From contig QCQM01000006.1 in assembly GCA_003212195.1 (NCBI GenBank), positions 1-40,569 on the forward strand: 40,569 nt of DNA, read 5' to 3'. Of this stretch, positions 19,555-29,025 are shown piece after piece (position 1 is the stretch's first letter; every line of letters begins with the position of its first letter). A program made the position numbers and the translations under genes. This DNA is from Prochlorococcus sp. AG-449-O05 (GTDB lineage: Bacteria; Cyanobacteriota; Cyanobacteriia; PCC-6307; Cyanobiaceae). The notes beneath the pieces were generated by a model that worked only from the letters and a program-made list of their open reading frames with translations, did no database searches and was not told the origin of the DNA.

Positions 19555-21300
19555 ATGAAAAATTTAAAGTTAAAAATAATATCTAAATATCTAAGGCCTT
19601 ACAAAAAAGAATTCTTATATGGAGCTTTAGCTCTCTTGGTAGTAAATATATTAAGTGTGGTAATACCATTAGAAGTAAAAAATATTATTGACCAATTACA
19701 AAATGGGTTTTCTTCGGATTTTGTTATTTCTAAATCTTTGTGGTTAATATTTTTAGCAACTTGTATGGGTTTAATAAGGCTATTTTCAAGACAGATTGTC
19801 TTCGGCATTGGTAGAAAAGTAGAAGTAAATCTTCGTCAAAAACTTTTTGACCATTTACTTATTCAAGATCCAGAATGGATTCAAAAAAAAGGTAGTGGGG
19901 ACATTATTAGTAGAGCTACAAGCGATATTGAAAACATAAGAAGACTTTTAGGCTTTACTGTTTTGAGCTTGTGCAACATCGTCTTAGCTTATTCATTCAC
20001 TATCCCTTCAATGTTTTCCATTAATAGAACATTAACAATATCAGCTTTAATGATATTTCCATTAATCCTCGGAATTGTAAGTCTATTCGGCAGCAGAATG
20101 GTTAATCAGAGAAAAACTCAACAAGAATCATTATCAAAACTTAGTGATCTAATACAAGAAGATCTATCTGGAATAAGCGCTATTAAAATTTATGCCCAAG
20201 AAAATGCTGAAAAAAAAGAATTTAACATACATAATAATGACTATCGAAATTCAGCTATTAAACTTGCAAGAACAGCGAGTACCCTATTCCCATTGTTGCA
20301 AGGTATTTCCTCAATTTCATTGTTGATTTTATTATCATTAGGAACTTTTCAACTAGAGAGTGGATTTATTTCAATAGGTGGTTTGGTAGCATTAATTCTT
20401 TACGTAGAAAGGCTTGTCTTCCCTACAGCTCTTTTAGGTTTTACCTTAAATACTTTTCAACTCGGTCAAGTAAGTTTAGATCGGGTGGAAGAAATCTTTC
20501 AGAACAATCCAAATATTGTAGATAGACCAGACACTAAGTTCTTAAAAAGAAAGATTAAAGGATTGTTAGAAGCCAAAAGTTTAACGATAAAGTATCCAGG
20601 ATCAAAATTTAATTCATTAAATGGTCTTAATTTTAAAATTTATCCTGGAGAACTCGTTGCAATAGTTGGACCAGTAGGTTGTGGCAAGACAACACTAGCA
20701 AAGTCTTTAGGAAGAACTATTGAAATTCCAGACAATCAATTATTTTTAGACGAAATTGATGTAAAAACTATAAAATTACATGATATTAGAAAAAATATTT
20801 CAATAGTTCCTCAAGAAGCATTCTTATTTACTTCAACAATATCAGAAAACCTAAGTTTTGGAGAACCCAAATCTTCTAAATTTTTAGTTAAAGAAAGCGC
20901 TACAAAAGCTGGATTAATTGATGATATCAATAGTTTTCCTCAAAAATTTAAAACTATTGTTGGCGAAAGAGGTATTACATTAAGTGGTGGGCAAAGGCAA
21001 AGAACTGCACTAGGAAGAGCACTTCTTGTTGATTCTCCTATTGTTGTTCTTGATGATGCTTTAGCAAGCGTAGATAATAAGACAGCCGCAAGAATAATAG
21101 ATGAAATGAGTGAAAGAGGTAATAAGACAATCATAATGATTAGTCACCAACTTTCTATTGCAGCTACTTGTGATAGAGTTTTAGTAATGAATAAAGGAGA
21201 AATAGTACAAGAAGGCAACCATAAAGATTTAGTAAAAGAGAAAGGGCTATATAAACAACTTTGGGAAAGAGAACTAGCCACCAGAATTGTTCAGAGCTAA
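19555..21300 (+). CDS. ABC exporter, fused membrane and ATPase domains (MdlB/MsbA type)
   Basis: Six-TM N-terminal domain; Walker A GPVGCGKTT; signature LSGGQRQRTALGRALL; Walker B IVVLDDAL. Confidence 0.94.
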   Translation: MKNLKLKIISKYLRPYKKEFLYGALALLVVNILSVVIPLEVKNIIDQLQNGFSSDFVISKSLWLIFLATCMGLIRLFSRQIVFGIGRKVEVNLRQKLFDHLLIQDPEWIQKKGSGDIISRATSDIENIRRLLGFTVLSLCNIVLAYSFTIPSMFSINRTLTISALMIFPLILGIVSLFGSRMVNQRKTQQESLSKLSDLIQEDLSGISAIKIYAQENAEKKEFNIHNNDYRNSAIKLARTASTLFPLLQGISSISLLILLSLGTFQLESGFISIGGLVALILYVERLVFPTALLGFTLNTFQLGQVSLDRVEEIFQNNPNIVDRPDTKFLKRKIKGLLEAKSLTIKYPGSKFNSLNGLNFKIYPGELVAIVGPVGCGKTTLAKSLGRTIEIPDNQLFLDEIDVKTIKLHDIRKNISIVPQEAFLFTSTISENLSFGEPKSSKFLVKESATKAGLIDDINSFPQKFKTIVGERGITLSGGQRQRTALGRALLVDSPIVVLDDALASVDNKTAARIIDEMSERGNKTIIMISHQLSIAATCDRVLVMNKGEIVQEGNHKDLVKEKGLYKQLWERELATRIVQS

Positions 21301-21337
21301 AAATAAATTTTTTACTTATAATATATTGATTTAAGTT

Positions 21338-22066
21338 ATGTTTAAATTCCTGAAAAGAATTATGAATAATGAGGAGGTAAATTCAACTAATGATGCTTAT
21401 TCATTTCATAGAATATTAAAAACAGATATCAAGAAAGATCCCAACATCCAAGAAGATGAAATAATTTTTGGATGTGGTTGTTTCTGGGGAGCTGAAAAAT
21501 GTTTTTGGAAACTTCCTGGTGTTATCACTACTTCTGTAGGTTATGCTGGTGGTGAAAAATACAACCCAACTTACTATGAAGTATGTTCTGGCTTGACTGG
21601 TCATTCAGAAGTTGTAAGAGTTATTTGGGATAAAAGGGAAATAGATATAAGTGATTTATTAAAAATGTTTTGGGAATGTCATGACCCTACCCAAAAAAAC
21701 AGGCAAGGTAATGATATGGGATCACAATATAGATCGGCAATATATTATAAAAATGAAAATAATTTAGAAATAATCTTAGCCAGTAAGGAACAATATCAAA
21801 AGGAACTTAACAAAGAAAATCTTGGTTTAATTGAAACGGAAATAAAAATGATTGATGAATATTTTTATGCTGAACAATATCATCAACAATATCTTGCATC
21901 AGCTGGCAGCAGGCAGTATTGTTCTGCTTCTCCTACAAAAGTAAAGTTAGGAGTATTTACTGGAAACAACTACAAATTAAAAGACCATGTATGGGAAAAC
22001 TTCAATTGGGAAGTTGATAAGTGTGTATTGAGATCTGGAAATAATCCTATAAAGAATAACATTTAA
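21338..22066 (+). CDS. msrA: Peptide-methionine (S)-S-oxide reductase MsrA
   Basis: IFGCGCFWGAEKCFWKLPGVITTSVGYAGG; EVVRVIWD; GNDMGSQYRSAIYY; YHQQYLA. Confidence 0.94.
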   Translation: MFKFLKRIMNNEEVNSTNDAYSFHRILKTDIKKDPNIQEDEIIFGCGCFWGAEKCFWKLPGVITTSVGYAGGEKYNPTYYEVCSGLTGHSEVVRVIWDKREIDISDLLKMFWECHDPTQKNRQGNDMGSQYRSAIYYKNENNLEIILASKEQYQKELNKENLGLIETEIKMIDEYFYAEQYHQQYLASAGSRQYCSASPTKVKLGVFTGNNYKLKDHVWENFNWEVDKCVLRSGNNPIKNNI

Positions 22067-22093
22067 ACCAATCTTATCTTTATAGTAAAGATA

Positions 22094-22167
22094 CGGGGCG
22101 TAGCGCAGTTTGGTAGCGCACCACTTTGGGGTAGTGGGGGTCGTGGGTTCAAATCCCGCCGTTCCGA
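22094..22167 (+). tRNA. tRNA-Pro, anticodon GGG
   Basis: CGGGGCG..GCGC-AGTTTGGTA-GCGC..CCACT-TTGGGGT-AGTGG..GTGGG-TTCAAAT-CCCGC-CGTTCCG-A: full cloverleaf by eye, acceptor with two G-U pairs; no encoded CCA. Confidence 0.93.
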
Positions 22168-22320
22168 TTACTTATCTTCTTCATTTATAAGAGATTTGTA
22201 TAGTTTATAGGAACTTATTCCAACAGCTATAAATGTAGTAGAAGAAAAAAACGCTAAAATTAATAAAGTAAAATTAGAAACTTCTACTTCACCTAGTTGG
22301 AAAGATATAAACATATTCAT
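22168..22320 (-). CDS. Single-TM mini-protein (50 aa), stop codon abutting the tRNA-Pro 3' end on the opposite strand
   Basis: Manual translation: MNMFISFQLGEVEVSNFTLLILAFFSSTTFIAVGISSYKLYKSLINEEDK*. Below track length cutoff. Confidence 0.6.
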   Translation of the reverse strand: MNMFISFQLGEVEVSNFTLLILAFFSSTTFIAVGISSYKLYKSLINEEDK

Positions 22321-22373
22321 TAGAAAGAATTTTTTAAACCTTAACACAGACGCAAAATTTTTTTTAAATCAAT

Positions 22374-23174
22374 CTATAAATTTAGAAGAATTACAAAACC
22401 AAAAATTACTCGATATATAATAAATATTTTCAAACCATTTGAAGAAAAATACTTTAATAAGAAATCTATTGCTAATAAAGAGGTCAAAAATGTCGTAATA
22501 AAACCAACAAAAAGAGGGAAAAAACCTATTGAAAAAAAATTATTAAAAGAAGAAATAAACTCAACAATCGCAGCAAGAGAGATGGCTGGAATCCCTAAAA
22601 GAAAAGAAAATTTCGCAGCATCGCCTCTTTCCCATCCAGATATTAGTGCACTAGAAATTGTAACGCCCGATCTTGAAACACCCGGAATAATGGCAAATGC
22701 CTGAAACAAACCTATTAAAAAACTATCTGAATAATTATGGTTTTTAATATTAATAGATCCTCTTTTCGAACAATCTGCCAAGTACATAAAAAATGCCATT
22801 AGGAATGAGACCAGCGCTATTGATAAATTTGAACGAAGAACGTTATCAAAAAAATGAGAGAAAAATAACTTTATGCTCCCACCAAGCAAAACAATTGGGA
22901 TAGTACTAATCAAAATAGACTTTAATAATCTTTGTTGTAAGAGATAATCAAGAAATTGTTTTGAAGATTGACCTCTGAAATTAAAAATATCATTCCTAAA
23001 ATACCAAGCTATAGCTAAAACACTCCCAATTTGAATCGTAGCTGACAAAGAGGCACCAGGATCATCAATACCTAAAAAAAGAGAAATAACTTTCAAATGA
23101 GCTGTACTACTAACAGGAATAAATTCCGTTAACCCTTGAATTAATCCATATAAAATAAATTTTAAATATTCCAA
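22374..23174 (-). CDS. uppP: Undecaprenyl-diphosphatase UppP/BacA
   Basis: GLIQGLTEFIPVSSTAHL; AIIPGVSRSGVTISSALISGWERGDAAKFSFLLGIPAI. Confidence 0.96.
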   Translation of the reverse strand: MEYLKFILYGLIQGLTEFIPVSSTAHLKVISLFLGIDDPGASLSATIQIGSVLAIAWYFRNDIFNFRGQSSKQFLDYLLQQRLLKSILISTIPIVLLGGSIKLFFSHFFDNVLRSNLSIALVSFLMAFFMYLADCSKRGSINIKNHNYSDSFLIGLFQAFAIIPGVSRSGVTISSALISGWERGDAAKFSFLLGIPAISLAAIVEFISSFNNFFSIGFFPLFVGFITTFLTSLLAIDFLLKYFSSNGLKIFIIYRVIFGFVILLNL

Positions 23175-23511
23175 AAAATTATTAGATTACATAATTAATT
23201 AATAGCAATTTACTCTTAATAATAAAAAGCAAATATAAAAAAATTAAAAATAAATATTTTTAAATGTAATTTTTTCTTTTTCCTAAATCATTTATGATTT
23301 TGCAAAAATAAAATATTGTTTTATAGATTGAACTTATAAATAAAGGTTATAAACAAGAAAAAAGGTGCAACAAAATCAATTCGTTATTATCTACTATAAT
23401 AAAAAATTAAATACATGTAATAAACTTATTGGCAAAAAATTACGAATATATAAACTTTTTCAAGATTCTTATTGTTGATAAATTTTTGTATTTATAGGTT
23501 ATTCAATTAAG

Positions 23512-23646
23512 TTACCTTTTAACATCGTGAGCACAACCATCACCTTTGTAGTTTTCACTCTCGTAAAAATCATTTTTTGTACCAAAGTAAATTGTTAATA
23601 AAACGAATGGTAAGCTAAATATAAATAAAATAGTTGTTAAATCCAT
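23512..23646 (-). CDS. Single-TM mini-protein (44 aa)
   Basis: Manual translation: MDLTTILFIFSLPFVLLTIYFGTKNDFYESENYKGDGCAHDVKR*; N-terminal TM, soluble tail. Confidence 0.6.
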   Translation of the reverse strand: MDLTTILFIFSLPFVLLTIYFGTKNDFYESENYKGDGCAHDVKR

Positions 23647-23709
23647 TGAAATGACTTATTTAGTAAGGTTACTAAAAATAAAAATAACCATTTGTTAATA
23701 AACTCGACT

Positions 23710-23835
23710 TTAATAATCGGTAGGACCTTTTATACCAAGATAAAAGAAGGCTCCTAAACCAACTAAAAGTAAAACACCAGCAATAGCTGCAGAAGGAACA
23801 AATCCTCCTATTGCAAAGGAAGAAAAATAATACAT
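23710..23835 (-). CDS. Single-TM mini-protein (41 aa)
   Basis: Manual translation: MYYFSSFAIGGFVPSAAIAGVLLLVGLGAFFYLGIKGPTDY*; resembles the size and topology of photosynthetic-complex small subunits, identity unknown. Confidence 0.6.
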   Translation of the reverse strand: MYYFSSFAIGGFVPSAAIAGVLLLVGLGAFFYLGIKGPTDY

Positions 23836-23923
23836 CTATAAAACTAAACTAGTTAGATAATATCAATAAAAACTGGGTAATTGTAAAAAATTTTGACTCG
23901 AAGACAATTAGAGAATATCTGTT

Positions 23924-24175
23924 CTAAGCAACTAAAGTCGAATCTTCGTTATCAGCAGAAATTCTTATTCTCTCTTCCAACTTAGGGCCATATAATTCAT
24001 TTCCCCAGATTTCAACTCTTGAGTCATTTGGGGCCTTAAAAGTAAGAATGTCAGTTGGAAATAAAACTCTTTCTAAAAAAAAATTTGATGGGCCAATACA
24101 TCTCAATACAACCATTCTACAACCTTCATTTTTGTAAGAAAACTCAACCATTCCAAAACAGCAAAATAATGTCAA
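23924..24175 (-). CDS. DUF1830-like small protein
   Basis: 83 aa; CCFGMVEFSYKNEGCRMVVLRCIGPSNFFLERVLFPTDILTFKAPNDSRVEIWG. Confidence 0.65.
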   Translation of the reverse strand: MTLFCCFGMVEFSYKNEGCRMVVLRCIGPSNFFLERVLFPTDILTFKAPNDSRVEIWGNELYGPKLEERIRISADNEDSTLVA

Positions 24176-24238
24176 TTAAACACCATTTATAGCTAAAAAA
24201 AATGTATAAAAAATTACTTAAAAAAAAATTAGAAAATT

Positions 24239-25183
24239 CTATAAATTTAATCCAGCCTGTACTAAATTTCTTTCTTGATCAATTAATAAAAGCGCGTATG
24301 ATTTTATAGCATCAAAACTTTTATGAGGTATAGAGACATTAAGCATTCTCAAAAAATTAGATAATTTTTCATCTTGTAGCGCATTACCCTTCTGTAAAAA
24401 CATTTCTTTTTCTTGATTTGTTTTCCACAAATTCATATATTCAATCTTAAGAGGTTTTAAGTGCCAAATATTGTCTATTAAAGTCCAAATATCTAGATAT
24501 TCGTTTAGGTTATTTTGTATTTTTAATATATAAGAATATTCATTTTGACTCAAATTAATTGTATTTATCGATGGATGGTTTTTGGCAATAGAGTAAGGTT
24601 TAATTCCCAAAAACCATCCCTCAAGAATTAATAAATCAGGATTATCTAATCTCCAATGAGATCTATCTCCTAAACCATTCCTTAAAGATTTATCAAAAAC
24701 TGGTACATTTAATTCCCCATTTATCTTCCAATTTAATAATTTTTCATGCATTAATTTTACTGAGTGACTCCCGGGAAACCCTCTTGAGACATTCCAAGGA
24801 TTATTCTTTATAGCTAATTTCATTTCATCTGATGGGAGATAAAAGTCATCTATTGAAATAACACTAATTTTGAAGTTTAACTTTAATGAAATGGCTTCTA
24901 GCCATTTGCCTAATGTTGTTTTACCTGTACCAGGTAGAGCTGAGATCCCGATTATTTTTCTATCAGAAAAATTATTTCGAAATTTATAAGCCTGAGATAA
25001 GAGTGGTAAAGCTAAACCCCAAATCCAATCATCATTTACATTATTATTCCAATATTTATCAATTGAAAGAATGTTTCTTTGATTATTCCAAAAATTAAAC
25101 CAATCATCCAGGGATTCCCAACCAATATCAATAATTAATTTTTCAAATTTATTAAGAGGGAAATTAATATCTAAATCTTTCAT
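24239..25183 (-). CDS. glyK: D-glycerate 3-kinase (plant/cyanobacterial P-loop type)
   Basis: IGISALPGTGKTTLGKWLE P-loop; ISIDDFYLPSDEM; NPWNVSRGFPGSHSVKLM; LILEGWFLGIKP. Confidence 0.87.
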   Translation of the reverse strand: MKDLDINFPLNKFEKLIIDIGWESLDDWFNFWNNQRNILSIDKYWNNNVNDDWIWGLALPLLSQAYKFRNNFSDRKIIGISALPGTGKTTLGKWLEAISLKLNFKISVISIDDFYLPSDEMKLAIKNNPWNVSRGFPGSHSVKLMHEKLLNWKINGELNVPVFDKSLRNGLGDRSHWRLDNPDLLILEGWFLGIKPYSIAKNHPSINTINLSQNEYSYILKIQNNLNEYLDIWTLIDNIWHLKPLKIEYMNLWKTNQEKEMFLQKGNALQDEKLSNFLRMLNVSIPHKSFDAIKSYALLLIDQERNLVQAGLNL

Positions 25184-25187
25184 ATTT

Positions 25188-25985
25188 CTAATTTAGTTCC
25201 AGCGTATTTATCAATTTATTGATTTCATTCTTCCAACCATATCCATTTGGTTCAGAAGCTATAGAAAATTCCAAATCTTTTAATTGATACAGTAAATCTA
25301 AATTCGGTCCATTTATTCCAGGAATAACAATTTTAATATCTGAGTTTAAAAGTAGAGGTAAATCATTTGGAGAATCACCCAAACCTATAACTTTAATATT
25401 TTGAATATTTGAATATTCTTTAAGAGCATTTATTGCTTTACCTTTGTTCGATTTTGTTGATAATAAGTGACTCATTCTATTTCCTTTAAAAATTTCAACA
25501 TTGAACTTTCTACAACAGATACAAATTTTCTCTTCTAAGTAACTTGGCGGATTTAAAAAAGGCATGCTCCAGTGTCTATCACGCATTAAGTTTAATGAGT
25601 TGCCTTTTAAACCTGTTAGCTGAGTAGCTTCTTTATCAGTCAGATTATTAAGAGGAGTAAGTTTGTAGTCTATTTCTTTAGAAATAAAATTTAAGATTTC
25701 TTCAAGAAATTCGTATTTTATTCCAAGAATAATTTCTCCATTAACTCTTTTGAGAGATTCACCATATATTGCAGCACCATTTTCAACAATATAAGGATCC
25801 ATTAAATTTAGTTCCTGTCTTATAACTCTTACCTCTGATGCTGTCTTGCTTGTACAAAGAATTACGGGTATGGATAATTTTTTTAGTGTTTTGATGGTTT
25901 CTTTAGCAGGTGATAAATCATAGGAGTGATCCATTAAAGTACCATCTACATCACTCACTACCCAAATAGAAGAATTTTCTATCAT
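25188..25985 (-). CDS. gpgP: HAD-family glucosyl/mannosyl-3-phosphoglycerate phosphatase (track ORF extends to 26006)
   Basis: WVVSDVDGTLMDHSYDLSPAKETIKTLKKLSIPVILCTSKTASEV; VENGAAIYG; VIGLGDSPNDLPLL. Confidence 0.85.
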   Translation of the reverse strand: MIENSSIWVVSDVDGTLMDHSYDLSPAKETIKTLKKLSIPVILCTSKTASEVRVIRQELNLMDPYIVENGAAIYGESLKRVNGEIILGIKYEFLEEILNFISKEIDYKLTPLNNLTDKEATQLTGLKGNSLNLMRDRHWSMPFLNPPSYLEEKICICCRKFNVEIFKGNRMSHLLSTKSNKGKAINALKEYSNIQNIKVIGLGDSPNDLPLLLNSDIKIVIPGINGPNLDLLYQLKDLEFSIASEPNGYGWKNEINKLINTLELN

Positions 25986-25987
25986 TT

Positions 25988-27748
25988 TTATAAAGCACTT
26001 AGCCAAATAACTTGAAAAGGATCAAGACTAATATTTTTCCAATTGTGTTTAGTGGATGTCAAGAAATCTTGGGTATTAAAATCATTATCAATTGTTTTTG
26101 GTAGATCATTATCATTCAATTGATAATTAATTTTATTTTCAGTCATATTATGGATTGCAAAAACAGATTCAGGACCTTTGCTTCTTTTGATTACAACAAT
26201 ATCACTTCTACCTTTAGACAAACATTTCATTTCTGAACAAGGGTGAAATTGCTTTAATTTAGATCTGACATCCATAGCATTACGTAGATATTTTAGGTTT
26301 TTATTTGCATTAGATTCAGGATTATTGAAAAGAGATAAAAGATTGTCAAATTTAAATTTCTCTCTATTGAGGTCTCTTCTTTGACCTGTCATAGAAAAAC
26401 TTTTGATATCATTTTCTGAAGCAAGTAATGCTGGCAAATAAAAGGCAGGAACTCCCTTCAAAGCCATTACTAGTAACTGAGACAAGATAAATCTCTCAAA
26501 CTGGAATCGATTAGAATCTCTACTGGAGTCTTCCATTGCGCTCCACCAACTAATATTCAATTCATAGGGTTTATCATCACCATTTGATAAACGTCTATGA
26601 CTTACTAAGCCCCCTCTTTTTTCACAATTAATTAATAGATCTTTAATTCTCTGGTCATTCATCAAACCTTCTAGAGCTCTTAAACCAACACCATCATGGG
26701 ATGCAGTGAAATTAAATAGTGTCGTATCGTCTGGCAATATTGGCCAATCATAAATCCATGAGTTTAAAATATCAGCCCTTGAAGTAATAATTGCCTCTAG
26801 AAGAAGAGGAGGCAATGGGAAATTATATGCCATATGTGCTTCATCATCAGGAATCAGATAAGATAAATTTTCCTTCTGAGGGACATTAGTTTCTGTTATT
26901 AAAACTCCATCGTCAAGAAGATTATTTAAAAGAACTCTTAAAAGTTTCACAATTGAATGTGCTTTTGGCAAATGTAAGCACGTTGTCCCTGATTCCTTCC
27001 AAATAAAACCAACAGCATCAAGCCTGAGCCACTTAATTCCATTAGATAAATAAGCAATAATTAAATTTAAGAACTCAATAGTCATTTTTGGATTATGCCA
27101 ATTCAAATCAATTTGATCTGGACCAAATGTTGTCCAAACTTGTTTAGGGCCATCTTCAGTATTTATTTGAGAAAACAAGGAGGAACTTCTTGGTCTAACT
27201 ACATTTGACCAGTCAAGATTTTGTTTCGGTGAAAAAACATTTGATATTCCTGGCTCTTGGGATTTAATAAATTGTTGAACCCATGGATGAGATGATGAAA
27301 CATGGTTCAAAACCAAATCAGCCATCAAATCATGATTTTTTGAAATATTTTTGAGATCATCCCAACCACCAAATTTTTCTTCAAGGCAATCATAACTAGA
27401 GACAGCAAAACCTCCATCACTTGTGGATTTCAGAAAAGGAAGAATATGTACAACTTTAGAAAGACTGCCAAAATGTTTACTTAACAACTTCTTAAGAGTT
27501 ATTAATGTCACCTCGCCATTTTTATAAATACTATCTGCATAAGTTATCAAAACCGAATGGGATTGGTTCCACCTTTCCTTATTTCTTATTTCTTCATAAG
27601 CAGATTTCTCTGAGAAATCATCTAAAATCTGTAATAATTGGTTTGAAATAAAATTAATTTCTTCTGTAGTATTATTTGAGTAAATTGTTTTTAACAATTT
27701 ATCAATTTTTAATCTATCTAATTTTTTCTCTGAATCACTTTGCTTCAC
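25988..27748 (-). CDS. GH13 subfamily 18 phosphorylase (sucrose phosphorylase-like; probably glucosylglycerate phosphorylase)
   Basis: HILPFLKSTSDGGFAVSSYDCLEEKFG; LVLNHVSSSHPW; WLRLDAVGFIWKESGT; LITETNVP; FNFTASHDGVGLRALEG. Confidence 0.85.
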   Translation of the reverse strand: MKQSDSEKKLDRLKIDKLLKTIYSNNTTEEINFISNQLLQILDDFSEKSAYEEIRNKERWNQSHSVLITYADSIYKNGEVTLITLKKLLSKHFGSLSKVVHILPFLKSTSDGGFAVSSYDCLEEKFGGWDDLKNISKNHDLMADLVLNHVSSSHPWVQQFIKSQEPGISNVFSPKQNLDWSNVVRPRSSSLFSQINTEDGPKQVWTTFGPDQIDLNWHNPKMTIEFLNLIIAYLSNGIKWLRLDAVGFIWKESGTTCLHLPKAHSIVKLLRVLLNNLLDDGVLITETNVPQKENLSYLIPDDEAHMAYNFPLPPLLLEAIITSRADILNSWIYDWPILPDDTTLFNFTASHDGVGLRALEGLMNDQRIKDLLINCEKRGGLVSHRRLSNGDDKPYELNISWWSAMEDSSRDSNRFQFERFILSQLLVMALKGVPAFYLPALLASENDIKSFSMTGQRRDLNREKFKFDNLLSLFNNPESNANKNLKYLRNAMDVRSKLKQFHPCSEMKCLSKGRSDIVVIKRSKGPESVFAIHNMTENKINYQLNDNDLPKTIDNDFNTQDFLTSTKHNWKNISLDPFQVIWLSAL

Positions 27749-27765
27749 TTTGAAAAAATCATCGA

Positions 27766-27777
27766 AGTATTAATACT
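27766..27777. repeat. Perfect 12-bp palindrome AGTATTAATACT in the divergent phosphorylase/gpgS intergenic region
   Basis: Read directly; the only 50-bp gap between divergent starts 27748 and 27799. Confidence 0.8.
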
Positions 27778-27798
27778 ATTCTGCACATCAATTAGAAA

Positions 27799-29025
27799 AT
27801 GGACTTTCAACAAGGGTTAATCACAACAATACATGAATATGGTGTTACAAAAAATTTACTTAAAGAATTAAACAAAAGTCTAAAAAAAAGATCAACTAGC
27901 ATTTTAATACCCTGCTTATATGAAGAATTTGAACGCCCAGCATTAAAAGATATAAGAGAAGTTTTAAAAAACCTTACAGGTTTAAATGAATTAGTTATTG
28001 CCCTCTCTGCGAAAACTATTGAACAAGTTAAAGCAGCAAAATCATTTTTTGACTCAATGCCATTCCCAGTTCACGTTCAATGGACTAATTCTCCCTCTGT
28101 AATAGAACTGTTAAAAAGCCAAGAAAAAAATGGATTAGAACTTTTAGGAACTCCAGGTAAAGGATGGGCTGTCTGGCAAGGTATTGGAGTGGCTACTAGA
28201 AAATCAGAAATTGTTGCCCTTTTTGATGCTGATATAAGAACTTTTAGTCCTTTGTATCCTTCAAGAATGATACTTCCACTTCTAGATGAATCATATGGAA
28301 TATCATATGTAAAGGCTTTTTACAGTAGGTTATCCCTCGAAACAAATCAATTACAAGGTAGAGCAACAAGATTATTTGTTGGTCCCTTATTAGCAAGTCT
28401 TGAGCAGTTAGTTGGAAAGGGTCCCTTTTTACAATATCTTCAATCATTTAGATATCCATTAGCAGGTGAATTTGCTTTTACTAAAGATCTTGCTATGAAT
28501 CTGAGAATACCTTGTGACTGGGGTTTAGAGATAGGTTTATTATCGGAGGTTTATAGAAACGTAAGAACTTCCAGAATAGCTCAAGTTGACCTAGGTTTGT
28601 TTGATCATAAGCATAAGAATATTGGTGATTCTTCTAAAGAAGGATTGCAAAAAATGTGTACAGAAATACTTTCAAGTGTTTTAAGAGGTCTCATGGAGCA
28701 TCAAGCCGAGACCTTAACTAGCACTCAACTAGCAACTTTAGAAGTTCTTTATAAAAGAGTTGGAGAAGATCGGGTAAAACAATTTGGATTAGATTCAGCA
28801 GTTAATCAACTTCCATATGATAGGCATCAAGAAGAGCTATCAGTACAAAAATTTGCGAAACTATTGAGACCCGCTACAGAAGGTTACTTAGCTTGCCCTA
28901 CGACACAGCAGTTACCTAGTTGGTCAAGAGTTCTATCTTGTGAGAACAAACTGCAAGAAGATTTAGCTATTGCTGGGTCAAAAGACATAAAGACAAGTGA
29001 AAAAGAATTAATTAAAAACTTCTAA
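27799..29025 (+). CDS. gpgS: Glucosyl-3-phosphoglycerate synthase
   Basis: [63 protein letters not shown] (DAD); [32 protein letters not shown]. Confidence 0.88.
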   Translation: MDFQQGLITTIHEYGVTKNLLKELNKSLKKRSTSILIPCLYEEFERPALKDIREVLKNLTGLNELVIALSAKTIEQVKAAKSFFDSMPFPVHVQWTNSPSVIELLKSQEKNGLELLGTPGKGWAVWQGIGVATRKSEIVALFDADIRTFSPLYPSRMILPLLDESYGISYVKAFYSRLSLETNQLQGRATRLFVGPLLASLEQLVGKGPFLQYLQSFRYPLAGEFAFTKDLAMNLRIPCDWGLEIGLLSEVYRNVRTSRIAQVDLGLFDHKHKNIGDSSKEGLQKMCTEILSSVLRGLMEHQAETLTSTQLATLEVLYKRVGEDRVKQFGLDSAVNQLPYDRHQEELSVQKFAKLLRPATEGYLACPTTQQLPSWSRVLSCENKLQEDLAIAGSKDIKTSEKELIKNF

